The notes: generated by a model not told the origin, from the letters alone. DNA of 64,000 nucleotides from Maribacter algarum (ex Zhang et al. 2020) (GCF_005885635.1 NZ_VATY01000001.1:930001-994000), one strand, 5' to 3'. Positions 28,155 to 37,560 are shown, counted from the first letter of the stretch. Numbers and translations are program-made.

Positions 28155-29111
28155 TTAATTGTTCATTTCTAAAAATTCCCACCAAACCCCATCAGGACTT
28201 AGTAGTGCAAAGCAATTTACTTTGCCATATGGTTCTATTGTAATTTCTTGTAATGGTTGATGCATTTGAATACCTTTTTCCAAAAGTGAATCGTAATACG
28301 CTTCCACATTTTCAACCTCGCAACGATACATCAACAAGCCTCTATTTGGGGGAATCGCAAGGCTTGAAAAATCTTTTCCGGTTACTCCCTCAAATTCACA
28401 AGCTTGAAACATGACATCACGGGTTCCATCCAAAGAAAAAATGTTGGCTTTACAGGTGATATCCTCAATCATATTCATGGGGATATTGAACATATTCTCA
28501 ATGGGAGCGTCTTTCTTTACCTCATATTCGTTCAAAAGTGAAAACCCTAATTTATTGACATAAAAGTCTTGGGTTTCTTCCAAATTCTTTACGGTGAGGG
28601 AAGAATTATATACATGCGAAGGAATTTTATACCCTTCGGGAAGTTCTAAAGGCGGCTGTACCCTATGCGTAAAAGCGATGATGATATCATCGTAGCCTTT
28701 CATTAAAATATCATACAGTTCAAAGGGACCCATTTTTTGCAACAAAGGGTCGCTAAGCCCATGCCAGCCCAAATCACGTATTTCATCAAAAGTCTGGGCT
28801 ACTTCAGGAACGCGCAGGTTGATATCCATTATTCCACCAATATCCCATGGATTTTGAGAAGAACGAATGTGCTTTTGTTCTGTGTTATGATATTTTACCA
28901 AACGCAAGGAACCTGCTTTATGGTCTGCAAAACGAATCAATTTTTCGGATGCAGAAACGGAACTATCAAGTTTCCAGAAGTTCAAAACACTTCGGTCAGA
29001 TTCATAATCACCCACAACGTCAAGTCCGCCGTAATCACAGAAAAAGCTTTTTACTTTTTCCATGTCACCAACGCTATAAACGACTTCTATTATGGTTTTC
29101 AGTTGATACAA
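28155..29111 (-). CDS. Two-domain VOC family protein (TTG start)
   Basis: The 318-residue protein is a paralogue of the 20335 VOC protein (HIRSSQNPWDIGGIMDINLR in both, with small changes). The start is most likely TTG at 29111: no in-frame ATG lies upstream before a stop six codons away, a purine-rich AAAGGAAAAG ribosome site precedes it, and the next ATG (residue 18) would remove the first strand of the VOC fold. It is the first gene of the operon that runs to 22220 and sits behind operator copy 4. Confidence 0.82.
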   Translation of the reverse strand: MYQLKTIIEVVYSVGDMEKVKSFFCDYGGLDVVGDYESDRSVLNFWKLDSSVSASEKLIRFADHKAGSLRLVKYHNTEQKHIRSSQNPWDIGGIMDINLRVPEVAQTFDEIRDLGWHGLSDPLLQKMGPFELYDILMKGYDDIIIAFTHRVQPPLELPEGYKIPSHVYNSSLTVKNLEETQDFYVNKLGFSLLNEYEVKKDAPIENMFNIPMNMIEDITCKANIFSLDGTRDVMFQACEFEGVTGKDFSSLAIPPNRGLLMYRCEVENVEAYYDSLLEKGIQMHQPLQEITIEPYGKVNCFALLSPDGVWWEFLEMNN

Positions 29112-29150
29112 AAGTGTTCTTTTCCTTTATAGATTGAAAAGATACAAAAA

Positions 29151-29186
29151 ATAGTTAACTATGTTAACTATTAATTTAATTAATCT
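29151..29186. promoter_or_regulatory. Shared operator, copy 4 (29111-22220 operon)
   Basis: Two perfect GTTAAC boxes (29154-29159, 29163-29168) and two ATTAAT boxes (29170-29175, 29179-29184) keep the 9-7-9 spacing. It lies 40 bases upstream of the VOC start and 16 bases past the stop of the CpcT-like gene at 29202, marking an internal promoter between two same-strand operons. Confidence 0.8.
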
Positions 29187-29201
29187 TATTGAAATATAGT
29201 A

Positions 29202-30293
29202 TCAGGAGCCAGGTCGCAACTCTTGCTGCATCTTCACGTTCCGGTCTGTTTTTAAATCGCATTGCGCGCGAATCCATCCGGGATTAAAACCGATTCTATC
29301 CGCTCCAGGATTTCCCCATGAATAAATTAATGTTTTCTGTGTCGCTTTATCGACAATATATATCACAAAGGTTTCGCGGTGCATTCCGAACGACCAGGTA
29401 TTCCGCATACCAAAATGCATTTGGCGACCATCTGGATACTCAAATTCAAAAGAACCGCCTTGGTCGTAGATATCTATATAGTGTTTGGTAACCGTGGGAC
29501 GACCGTTAGTATCGTTGGGGAAATCGAGCATGCAAGTAAAGCAGCGTGCTTTTTCCATATGGTAAGCACTTACTTGTTTATTGTCAGCCATACGTTTACC
29601 AGATTGGTAGATAATCTCTTGAAAACCAAAACTTTCTTCTGTAATACTGAATTGGTAATCTATGTTTTGTTTACCATCGGCACTTTTGTTGCAACTCTTA
29701 TCTATGGTTTTTGCTAAAAATCCATTACCATTTCGTCGTAATATCATTTCACAACCTTCAACTAAGGCTTCTGATTCTGCAGTCAAGCTAGCGATTCCAT
29801 CAAAAGACTTGCCTGCCGCCAAGACCGCTTTTTTATCCTTAAAATGGAAAACTTTTACTCGAATGGCCTTTTCGTTATCATCAGGAAATAATTGATACAC
29901 ACATTTTCTAGCGATGTTAGTTGGGTCATCTTTTCGATACTCTTCAACATATACCGCCCCTACTCCGAAGTTGGAATTCTGAAATTGCCGCACTGAAGCA
30001 TGTACGCGTTCATGCGGTGCAACCTCACCTTCTTTCAATTGAATTTTGTCGAAATCGAGCTGTTCGACATTGTCATACTCCCCCTCCCAAATGTGCATCA
30101 AATAATCTAGTTCTCGCTCAGGATAGGTAAATTTTCGATTTGGTTCGACGGTTGATGCTAGTCGTTTTTGAGCAGTTACAGAAGATTTTCCCATTTCTGG
30201 AGAGCTAGCGGACGGTTTGTTTTTTTCTTGACTTTGGCATGCTAAAAAACCCATTAAAAAAATGGTTAGTATTATTTTCTTAATGGGTTCCAT
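29202..30293 (-). CDS. CpcT/CpeT-like lipoprotein with C-terminal extension
   Basis: The 363-residue lipoprotein (lipobox FLACQSQ, C19) has the CpcT/CpeT region at about residues 65-260: YLMHIWEGEYDNVEQ, YVEEYRKDDPTNIARK and VEGCEMILRRNGNGFLAK. A C-terminal region (YDQGGSFEF, then RIGFNPGWIRAQC) matches that of the 16879 protein, so the two form a subfamily. It is the last gene of the operon starting at 33919. The repeated occurrence of this family, each time exported, suggests several related ligands or sequential steps. Confidence 0.72.
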   Translation of the reverse strand: MEPIKKIILTIFLMGFLACQSQEKNKPSASSPEMGKSSVTAQKRLASTVEPNRKFTYPERELDYLMHIWEGEYDNVEQLDFDKIQLKEGEVAPHERVHASVRQFQNSNFGVGAVYVEEYRKDDPTNIARKCVYQLFPDDNEKAIRVKVFHFKDKKAVLAAGKSFDGIASLTAESEALVEGCEMILRRNGNGFLAKTIDKSCNKSADGKQNIDYQFSITEESFGFQEIIYQSGKRMADNKQVSAYHMEKARCFTCMLDFPNDTNGRPTVTKHYIDIYDQGGSFEFEYPDGRQMHFGMRNTWSFGMHRETFVIYIVDKATQKTLIYSWGNPGADRIGFNPGWIRAQCDLKTDRNVKMQQELRPGS

Positions 30294-30309
30294 ATATATA
30301 GTGGTTTGA

Positions 30310-30735
30310 TTATTTATCTTTTTTTAGCCAATCTCCAACTCCGTATGGGTCTGGGTGCGCCTCAGAAACATGCTCGTGTCTGATTTTCCAATCACCATCT
30401 ATTTTTTTCATTACAAAAGACGAGCGAAAGGTCGTCATGATTTCTTTATCTCCTATGGAAATGTATAAGTCAGTTACACCACCAATCCATCCCATATCGC
30501 CCACGATTTCCTCGTACGGGCCCTCGGTCCAAATAATTTTATCTAATGAAATGGAGGAAGTAACAAAATCACCCCATCCTTTCATAATCATACTAAAACC
30601 TTTGGTGGCTAAACGTGGCCCTTCTAAAACTACATAGGTGTCTTCATCTGGGCAGTATCCGTTTCTGATTTCATCCATATCACGTTCCGATATGGCATTC
30701 CAAAATTTTCGAATTCTTTGTTGAAGTATACTCAT
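30310..30735 (-). CDS. SnoaL/NTF2-like protein
   Basis: The 141-residue protein has the size and pattern of a SnoaL-like cone-fold domain (FWNAISERDMDEIRNGYCPDED at the start, FVMKKIDGDWKIRHEHVSEAHPDP at the end). Such proteins act as small isomerases, cyclases or hydratases or as binding proteins. It overlaps the stop of the preceding gene by one base (TAATG), so translation is probably coupled. A catalytic residue set cannot be assigned. Confidence 0.72.
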   Translation of the reverse strand: MSILQQRIRKFWNAISERDMDEIRNGYCPDEDTYVVLEGPRLATKGFSMIMKGWGDFVTSSISLDKIIWTEGPYEEIVGDMGWIGGVTDLYISIGDKEIMTTFRSSFVMKKIDGDWKIRHEHVSEAHPDPYGVGDWLKKDK

Positions 30736-31097
30736 TACATCTCGTTGATATCGTTCGCAATTTCTTCCAACGATTTATCAGGATTCTCCAATTCTTCTTG
30801 CTCTTGCTGTACAATTCGAAGTACTCGGCTAATATACTCGGCATGCCATGTTTGGCGCTGCTCCTCCTGCTCTTTGGTCTCAGGAACAAAAGTTTCGATT
30901 TCCTCGCGGGTCACCGTTCCTTTTTTCTCTAATAGACGTTCAATACTGTCCATGCGCTCACGCATTACGGCAAGCTCTCCGGCTATGGCCATGGTAATAT
31001 TCAAAACACGTTCCACCGCAGGGTCGTCATGAAAATAAGGACGTTTTCCCTTGGGCTTGTTTGAAGCTAATTTTATATAATCTATTTTTTCTTCCAT
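30735..31097 (-). CDS. Small acidic coiled-coil protein of unknown function
   Basis: The 120-residue protein is not a family that I can name with certainty. It begins with a basic segment (NKPKGKRPYFHDDPAVERV), has a helical middle with heptad-like spacing (MAIAGELAVMRERMDSIERLLEKK) and ends in an acidic helix. There are no Cys or membrane segments. It sits tightly between the methyltransferase (3 bases upstream) and the SnoaL-like gene (overlapping), so it may be an accessory subunit of one of them. Confidence 0.7.
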   Translation of the reverse strand: MEEKIDYIKLASNKPKGKRPYFHDDPAVERVLNITMAIAGELAVMRERMDSIERLLEKKGTVTREEIETFVPETKEQEEQRQTWHAEYISRVLRIVQQEQEELENPDKSLEEIANDINEM

Positions 31098-31100
31098 CTT

Positions 31101-32288
31101 CTAGTTTTTAATAGCACCAAATACATTCCAAATTGGTGAACGACCATGATCTTCTGGTTCATCCGCTTTTTGCGAACCATCGTCCAAATCGTTTTCCGCT
31201 TTAGCGCCAATTTGCATAAAATCTTCTTCTCTAAATCCTGAAGATTTCATCAAATCAATAGGCTCAATATCATGCATTTTTGACCAATAGGGTTCATTGT
31301 TATAAAGTGCATCCCAATCACGGATGAACTTTTCAAATAAGCTCATATCATCAGTATACTGAGGTTGCTCAATGTGTAAGGTCAAACCTTTTGGTTTCAG
31401 TACGCGGTAAACCTCATTCATGATGTTATAAATTGATTTTCCACCAGTTTCATGAAAGAACATAGTAGATTGTACCCAATCAAAAGATTCATCCTCGAAG
31501 GTAGTTTGCGCGGCATCCATTTGCATGAACTTTACGTTAGTAATACCTAAATCCATTGCTCGTGCATGCGCATATCGTAACATTGGTGCACCTGTATCTA
31601 TTCCGATAACCTCAGCATCAGGAAATGCTTTTGCAATCGGCAATACATTATGACCCATACCACAACCGATATCTAAAATACGTTTCGGACTGAAATCAGG
31701 GTAAGTTTTCTTAACCCAACTAACAATAGCTTTTCCTCCACCATCACTGTAGCGACCTAAAAGTCCCGCAGTAGTTACGAAAAGTCCGGTATCATAATTT
31801 GCAGCCGGCGTTACATCCTCCTCAATAAGTTCGGTATGATAACTACCAGGCATGATGTGATTGTCACATGCCAACAAATAAGGGGGCACCTCCACACTTT
31901 CATCAAGTATCAAGGAATCTTTACCTTCATTCAGAGCTTTTACTTTATCACGTAATTCCGCTGCCTGACGCAAAACGATAGAACGCCCAGCTTGCTGACG
32001 CATTTCCATTGTACTTCTTCTTAAGGAAGACCAAACTTGGTAATGGGAGTCTTTGCTTATCGCTTCTTTTAGTTCTTCGGTGGATGCTATTTTTCTACCG
32101 TGTTCTTTCTCAAATTTAGGTTCTACCCTATTTTCAAAAGCCACTTTGTTACCGGTAGATACGTGCGCTAAATGCTTGTTCAAATTCGCCAAGAAATTAT
32201 ATCTAGCTCTTTCATCATGGTTCATCTCGGGAAAAACAGCATGTTGTGCTATTTTATTATATACCGGAGGTAAGTTTCGTACGCTCAT
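31101..32288 (-). CDS. Class I SAM-dependent methyltransferase with long N-terminal region
   Basis: The 395-residue protein has a Rossmann methyltransferase domain from about residue 200: motif I is ILDIGCGMGHNV (204-215), followed by VIGIDTGAPML and the later stretch FDWVQSTMFFHETGG. The 200-residue N-terminal part is helical and of unknown role; it may form a substrate lid. The last third resembles ubiquinone/menaquinone-type methyltransferases. Methylation in a catabolic regulon is unusual, so it could protect or activate an intermediate. It follows the hydantoinase B gene by 11 bases. Confidence 0.85.
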   Translation of the reverse strand: MSVRNLPPVYNKIAQHAVFPEMNHDERARYNFLANLNKHLAHVSTGNKVAFENRVEPKFEKEHGRKIASTEELKEAISKDSHYQVWSSLRRSTMEMRQQAGRSIVLRQAAELRDKVKALNEGKDSLILDESVEVPPYLLACDNHIMPGSYHTELIEEDVTPAANYDTGLFVTTAGLLGRYSDGGGKAIVSWVKKTYPDFSPKRILDIGCGMGHNVLPIAKAFPDAEVIGIDTGAPMLRYAHARAMDLGITNVKFMQMDAAQTTFEDESFDWVQSTMFFHETGGKSIYNIMNEVYRVLKPKGLTLHIEQPQYTDDMSLFEKFIRDWDALYNNEPYWSKMHDIEPIDLMKSSGFREEDFMQIGAKAENDLDDGSQKADEPEDHGRSPIWNVFGAIKN

Positions 32289-32299
32289 AACTTTCTTTT

Positions 32300-33919
32300 T
32301 TAACTAATATATCCTAAAATTTTATCTTCTGCTATTGCAGCTTTATCCCTATCCGCGGGGTTGCCGTATCCAGCACCTCCAGGGAGTGTTAATATCAATT
32401 CTTCACCTGGAAATAATTTTCCCAATCCTTTGGATGGAAATTCACGTTCAGGTACAATTTTTACTGAGCCCATGGACCCATCTTCACCACCCAGAATTCC
32501 TTTGGAAGCAGTTACCGTTTTCTCTGCAACCATGGAAACGTTGATTGGTTTTTCACCGATATTCTTAAAGCTAAAACGTTGTCCCAGTCCACCTCTAAAC
32601 TCTCCGTTTCCGGCCGAGTTAGGCAGTAAAGATTTTTCAGTAACCAAAACTGCAACATCGGTTTCCAGTACTTCGATAGGCACATTCGCCACGTTGGTAG
32701 GAAAACTTAAAACATGTTCCCCATCCATAGTCGGTCTTGCACCGTAGCCTCCATTTAGAAAGAAGTACTCGACAAACTCTTTTCCTTTATGTTCCCCGTT
32801 TAGCACAATACACCAACATGCACTACCACAGTCCGCTTGCACTTGATTCGGTACGGCTTTTGCCAAAGCCCCGAATACCACGGAGTGCAACATGTTTCCG
32901 GTAACGTTTCTAGCTCCAAGCGGGGAAGGTTTTTGAGCGTTTACAAGACATCCTTTCGGCGCGGTAACCGTGATGGGATAAAATGACCCATCATTATTTG
33001 GCACATCTGGACTGAAAGCACATTTAATCGGATATGCCGTATATGCAAAAGCATAGTTCAGTACAGCATTGATACTCATATAATGTGCACCCGAAGTACC
33101 GGTATAATCGGCAACTACCTTATCACCTTTAATCGTAATTGTAATTTCAAAATGACAGCCTACACCTCTTCCATCTCCGTCTGTATCATATGCATAATGA
33201 TAACTGCCATCTGGTGCTGCTGATAAGGCTTCACGCATTGCTTTTTCAGATGCGTTTATCACGGCATCCGATAAATCTTGAAGGTCTTCCAAATCATTTT
33301 CTTCCATCAACTTCATCAAAGATTTGATGCCTTGGTCATTAGCGGCAACCTGTGCACGGATATCACCAACCGTTTGGTCAGCAGCCCGAACGTTATGTTC
33401 CAATATGTTGAATAAAGTCTCATTGGGCTCTCCTTGCGACATCAATTTCGTTGGTGGCACCATTAATCCTTCTTCATACAAATCACGAGTACCTGCACCC
33501 CAAAGTTGACCGCCCATATCAGGAGAGTGTGCAATGGTTCCAATAAAACCAATAATATAACCCTTATAGAAAATCGGAGAGACAATACCAATATCAGGTT
33601 TATGACCTGCACATAACCAAGGGTCATTGGTCATGACTACATCACCTTCTTTCCAAGTATCTAATGGAAAATAATCTTTCAATAAAGCCTTTGTCAAAAT
33701 GGGTAAAACGCCCAAAAACGAGGGAACTGAAACACTTGACTGTGCTATAGAACGCCCTTTTTTATCCATCAATACGACGGCAAAATCATTACTCTCACGC
33801 GTTACCGTTGAAAAGGAGGTACGCTGTAATGTTGTTCCTGCCTCATCAACTATACTTATTAATCTTGACCATAGAATACTAAGGGCTATCGGGTCAAAAG
33901 TTGTTGCTGTTTGCTGCAT
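32300..33919 (-). CDS. Hydantoinase B/oxoprolinase family subunit
   Basis: The 539-residue protein has the hallmarks of the HyuB family: DPIALSILWSRLISIVDEAG at the N-terminus, then VVMTNDPWLCAGHKPDIG, IAHSPDMGGQ and LLPNSAGNGEFRGGLGQ. With HyuA it forms ATP-dependent enzymes that open five-membered cyclic amides (5-oxoproline, N-methylhydantoin) or carboxylate ketones (acetone carboxylase). Its partner HyuA is encoded in a different operon at 35485, and both lie behind the shared operator. This gene is first in its operon; its ATG lies nine bases from operator copy 5. Confidence 0.93.
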   Translation of the reverse strand: MQQTATTFDPIALSILWSRLISIVDEAGTTLQRTSFSTVTRESNDFAVVLMDKKGRSIAQSSVSVPSFLGVLPILTKALLKDYFPLDTWKEGDVVMTNDPWLCAGHKPDIGIVSPIFYKGYIIGFIGTIAHSPDMGGQLWGAGTRDLYEEGLMVPPTKLMSQGEPNETLFNILEHNVRAADQTVGDIRAQVAANDQGIKSLMKLMEENDLEDLQDLSDAVINASEKAMREALSAAPDGSYHYAYDTDGDGRGVGCHFEITITIKGDKVVADYTGTSGAHYMSINAVLNYAFAYTAYPIKCAFSPDVPNNDGSFYPITVTAPKGCLVNAQKPSPLGARNVTGNMLHSVVFGALAKAVPNQVQADCGSACWCIVLNGEHKGKEFVEYFFLNGGYGARPTMDGEHVLSFPTNVANVPIEVLETDVAVLVTEKSLLPNSAGNGEFRGGLGQRFSFKNIGEKPINVSMVAEKTVTASKGILGGEDGSMGSVKIVPEREFPSKGLGKLFPGEELILTLPGGAGYGNPADRDKAAIAEDKILGYIS

Positions 33920-33928
33920 TATTCAAAA

Positions 33929-33949
33929 TTAGTTAACTAAGTTAACTAA
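33929..33949. promoter_or_regulatory. Shared operator, copy 5 (hydantoinase B operon)
   Basis: This is a perfect 21-base palindrome with GTTAAC boxes at 33932-33937 and 33941-33946. It ends nine bases before the hydantoinase B start codon, so it must overlap the 5' end of the transcript or the ribosome-binding region. Confidence 0.8.
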
Positions 33950-34055
33950 TTTTTGCGTTTAAACGAATTCTCATTTAGAAAATCTTAACCTAAAACGGTG
34001 ATATTTCCTTAAAAATCGGTGTGTTACACAAAAATTAGTGTATAGATTGTTTTAT

Positions 34056-35483
34056 TTATGATAAGGTTCTCCCTAAAATTCTTCCAAAGCCTAAGGCTGG
34101 TGTAATTGCCATTCCACTACAAAATGAACTACCGCTTGTAGCTCCTAGTCCTAAAACTTCTCCTGCGGCATAAATACCTGACATGGGCTCACCCTGGGTA
34201 TCTAATACTTGTAAATCTTTATTTACCTTAATACCTCCAAAAGTTACCAATACTGAAGCATGTACTTTCAATGCGTAAAAAGGAGCTGTCTTAATGGGGT
34301 CTTCTAAATAAGCACGACCAAAATCAGGATCGGACTTTGTTTCAACCATTTTATTATAACTAGAAATTGTTTCTAATAAGTTCGCTTCTGGGAGTCCGGT
34401 TTTCGATGCCAGTTCTTCAATAGAATTTGCCATACACAAAGCATTTTCTTTCGCCGCCTCGGCTTTCATTTCTTCCACAGAACGACCGATTATTATCGGA
34501 TTATGATTTCCATTTTCATCCGAAGCATTCAAAGCGGTTTCATCAAAAATCACCCAAAAACACCAATCAGGTTGCTGCATTGTAGTGAGTTCTCTAGTCT
34601 CAGGACTTATTTCATCTTCCTTAATAAATCGTTTTCCATGAGCATTTACATAGATATCGCGAGGCTGTCTATATATTGATGTTAAGACCATTGCCCAGGC
34701 CTTATTGAAATCAACACGACCGCTACCTTCAACTTCTTCCATTCCGCCTAAACTTGGCAAATGAAATTCTCCAAACCGGAATTGCCCACCCTGATTTTCT
34801 AAAATCACATGGCCATCAGCTGTCGCCGAGGGATAGGCTGAACTTACCAGAGGGATATCTTTATGTTTTTGCTGAAAATATGCAGGGTTGCTTCCATATC
34901 CTCCAGAAGTAATCACAATGTTCTTTCCTTTATACTCACGTTGCCCATTAGCAGTGCTACAAATAATTGTATCAAAACGGCCATTCGATTTATCTAAACC
35001 TATAAACGAATTTTCAAAATGACATTCTATATTTCCGTTGGCAACTTGTTCCTTCCATTCCGGAAGTAAAACTTTATAAATACTCATTGCCTTTTCAGGT
35101 CCGTAAATTGTGCGAGCCTTATCATAGGCCACATGCCCATAAATAATTCGCGGACATTCAGGAGCCCACTCCATTCCCAATTCATCTAACCATTGGATGG
35201 TCTTCGGAGCTTCATAAACTGCCTTCTCTATTAGGTCTAAATCACCAGACTTACCGTTTATACGATAAATATCAGCTAGATGTTTTTCTGGGGAATCTTC
35301 AATTCCCTTTTCCTTTTGCAAGTGTGTCCCGCCTGCGCTCATGTGACCACCGGACCAATGCATCGCTCCACCGACATGGTCAGACTTCTCCACAACCCCA
35401 ACTTTTAGTCCACGTTGGGCAGCGGTAATTGCACAGCTCATTCCCGCTGTACCTGCACCCACTATGAGAATATCGTATTTCAT
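34056..35483 (-). CDS. FAD-dependent oxidoreductase (fumarate reductase/3-ketosteroid dehydrogenase-like)
   Basis: I chose the ATG at 35483 (MKYDILIVGAGTAGMSCAITA), one base after the preceding stop; a longer frame from 35525 overlaps the hydantoinase A gene. The 475-residue flavoprotein has the FAD_binding_2 fold: the N-terminal GAGTAG loop, SGGYGSNPAYF, and the C-terminal GIYAAGEVLGLGATSGSSFCSG. Relatives reduce or introduce C=C bonds beside carbonyl groups. It lacks a signal peptide and a cytochrome or FMN domain, so it is a soluble cytoplasmic enzyme. It ends the operon that starts at 39614. Confidence 0.88.
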   Translation of the reverse strand: MKYDILIVGAGTAGMSCAITAAQRGLKVGVVEKSDHVGGAMHWSGGHMSAGGTHLQKEKGIEDSPEKHLADIYRINGKSGDLDLIEKAVYEAPKTIQWLDELGMEWAPECPRIIYGHVAYDKARTIYGPEKAMSIYKVLLPEWKEQVANGNIECHFENSFIGLDKSNGRFDTIICSTANGQREYKGKNIVITSGGYGSNPAYFQQKHKDIPLVSSAYPSATADGHVILENQGGQFRFGEFHLPSLGGMEEVEGSGRVDFNKAWAMVLTSIYRQPRDIYVNAHGKRFIKEDEISPETRELTTMQQPDWCFWVIFDETALNASDENGNHNPIIIGRSVEEMKAEAAKENALCMANSIEELASKTGLPEANLLETISSYNKMVETKSDPDFGRAYLEDPIKTAPFYALKVHASVLVTFGGIKVNKDLQVLDTQGEPMSGIYAAGEVLGLGATSGSSFCSGMAITPALGFGRILGRTLS

Positions 35484-35484
35484 A

Positions 35485-37557
35485 CTATAGGTGTAAATCG
35501 ATGAGTATATTTTTATTTTTATCAACCTGAATGGTGGTATTCACTCCAATAACCGTCGTACTTTCTGTCTCTTCAATTATGGCCGGACCGTCGAATTTTT
35601 CATCTGGTTTTAGCGCATATCTATTATAAACAGGACAATCTAAATACCCCGTTTCTTCAAAGTACACTTTTCGTGTGCCTTTAAAGGCGTCTTCTTCGCC
35701 AACTTGTGTGGTAAATTGTTTTACTTTCATTTCCGGAGTTGGGCCCTCCACAACCACGCGCCATGTTACCATTTCCATCCGCATACCCTCAATAGAACGA
35801 TTGTAACGGAACTCGTATTCTTTTACAAAACGTGCTTGGATTTCAGCAACATCACTATCGCTTAATTTACCTTCTGGTAAATCAATGGTAATTTCATGTC
35901 CCTGACCATAATAGCGCATTTCAACAACACGACTGATAATCGCATCTTTTCTATCGATATTGGATTTCTCTAGGAATTTATAACCATCCTCTTCCATATC
36001 TGATAAGAAGTTATTCACTTCGTTCCAGTCTAGGGTTTTCAGTTCAGAAATATGACTATGTATTTTTTCGCTTGCTACTGGAGACACTAAGAAACCAATC
36101 GCAGAAGTTACCCCTGCACCTACAGGAATAATCAAGCGCTTTGTATTTAATAACCTCGCTACGCCAAAAGAATGCACAGGCCCGGCACCCCCAAAACCTA
36201 TCATATTGAAATGTCTTGGATCCATTCCTTTTTCAAGTACATGAACGCGTGCTGCATTAGCCATGTTTTCATTCACAATTCTGTGAACCCCCATTGCTGC
36301 TTCTTCTATTGAAATACCCATTGGTTTTGCCAATTTGTTTTCAATCGCTTTTCTTGCAGCTTCCACACTCAATTTCATTTCGCCACCCAAGAAATAGTCC
36401 GCATTTAAATAGCCTAATACCAAATCTGCATCTGTAACCGTTGGGTCCTCACCACCTAAATTATAGCAAGCAGGACCCGGAGTAGACGAAGCACTATCGG
36501 GACCAACAGTTAGCAGTCCAATATTGTTTACACGAGCAATACTTCCACCACCTGCACCAATTTCAATCAAATCGATAACCGGGATACGAACCGGAAGTCC
36601 ACTACCTTTTTTAAATCTTTTTACACGACCTGCCTCGAAATGATTTGTAATTTCTGGTTTTCCTTCATAGATAACACAAGCTTTTGCAGTCGTACCACCC
36701 ATATCAAAACATAACAGGTTCTCTTCTTGCAAATGCTTCCCATAGAAAACACCTGCCATTGCCCCACCCGCAGGACCTGATTCCAATAAATGTATAGGTG
36801 ATTTACGAGCTCCGTCAATAGTGGTTAATCGGCCACTGGAAATCATAATATTGATATTGCCCTCGAAACCTGCTGTTCTCAATTGCGTTTCAAAATCCTT
36901 TAAATATTTATCCGTAATTGGCTGCACGTATGCATTCATCGCTGTGGCAGAACTGCGTTCGTACTCCCGAATTTCAGGCATGATTTCCGAGGATAGACTA
37001 TAGTACATATCTGGAACATTCTTCGACAAATAATCCCCCAATGTTTTTTCATGGGATGTATTTGCAAAAGAATTCAGCAAACAAACGCCAACAGCTTCAA
37101 TACCGTTCTCTTTTAGCGTATTTGCAAGGGATTTTAAAGCTCCCTCATCCAAAGGAGTTACAACATTACCTTCGATATCGACACGCTCAGAAATACCCAT
37201 TCGTAAATTTCGAGGAACCAAAGGCTTCGGCATCGTCAAGAATATATCGTAGATATCATAACGCATTTCGCGACCGATTTCCAATACATCTTCAAAACCT
37301 TTTGTAGTAATGAAAGCTGTTTTAGCACCTTTACGCTCTATAACGGCATTGGTCACTAATGTCGTTCCATGAACGATACCATCCATGTTCTTAACTGGAA
37401 AGTTGAACTTATCCTCTATTTCCTTCACCCCATTGAAAATACCAATGGTAGGGTCAGGGTAGGTCGTCAATGTCTTTGCAAAATACAATTGATTGCTATT
37501 GTTGTCGAACAATACAAAATCTGTAAATGTTCCTCCGATGTCTATTCCTAGTTTCAT
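35485..37557 (-). CDS. Hydantoinase A/oxoprolinase family subunit (ATP-binding)
   Basis: The 690-residue protein has the actin-like ATPase features of HyuA: the N-terminal phosphate loop GIDIGGTFTDFVLFD, VHGTTLVTNAVIERKGAKT, and the second phosphate loop LLCFDMGGTTAKACVIYEG. GFGGAGPVHSFGVA is also conserved. With the HyuB protein at 32300 it should drive an ATP-dependent cyclic-amide opening or a carboxylation. The two genes are usually adjacent; here they are split across operons. A repeat-containing 125-base gap separates it from the SDR gene upstream. Confidence 0.93.
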   Translation of the reverse strand: MKLGIDIGGTFTDFVLFDNNSNQLYFAKTLTTYPDPTIGIFNGVKEIEDKFNFPVKNMDGIVHGTTLVTNAVIERKGAKTAFITTKGFEDVLEIGREMRYDIYDIFLTMPKPLVPRNLRMGISERVDIEGNVVTPLDEGALKSLANTLKENGIEAVGVCLLNSFANTSHEKTLGDYLSKNVPDMYYSLSSEIMPEIREYERSSATAMNAYVQPITDKYLKDFETQLRTAGFEGNINIMISSGRLTTIDGARKSPIHLLESGPAGGAMAGVFYGKHLQEENLLCFDMGGTTAKACVIYEGKPEITNHFEAGRVKRFKKGSGLPVRIPVIDLIEIGAGGGSIARVNNIGLLTVGPDSASSTPGPACYNLGGEDPTVTDADLVLGYLNADYFLGGEMKLSVEAARKAIENKLAKPMGISIEEAAMGVHRIVNENMANAARVHVLEKGMDPRHFNMIGFGGAGPVHSFGVARLLNTKRLIIPVGAGVTSAIGFLVSPVASEKIHSHISELKTLDWNEVNNFLSDMEEDGYKFLEKSNIDRKDAIISRVVEMRYYGQGHEITIDLPEGKLSDSDVAEIQARFVKEYEFRYNRSIEGMRMEMVTWRVVVEGPTPEMKVKQFTTQVGEEDAFKGTRKVYFEETGYLDCPVYNRYALKPDEKFDGPAIIEETESTTVIGVNTTIQVDKNKNILIDLHL

Positions 37558-37560
37558 TTC

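Noticed and set aside
16879-30293. Phycobilisome assembly locus
   Set aside because: CpcT/CpeT-like proteins are exported and there are no phycobiliprotein or bilin-synthesis genes; the rest of the gene content is that of a heterotroph.
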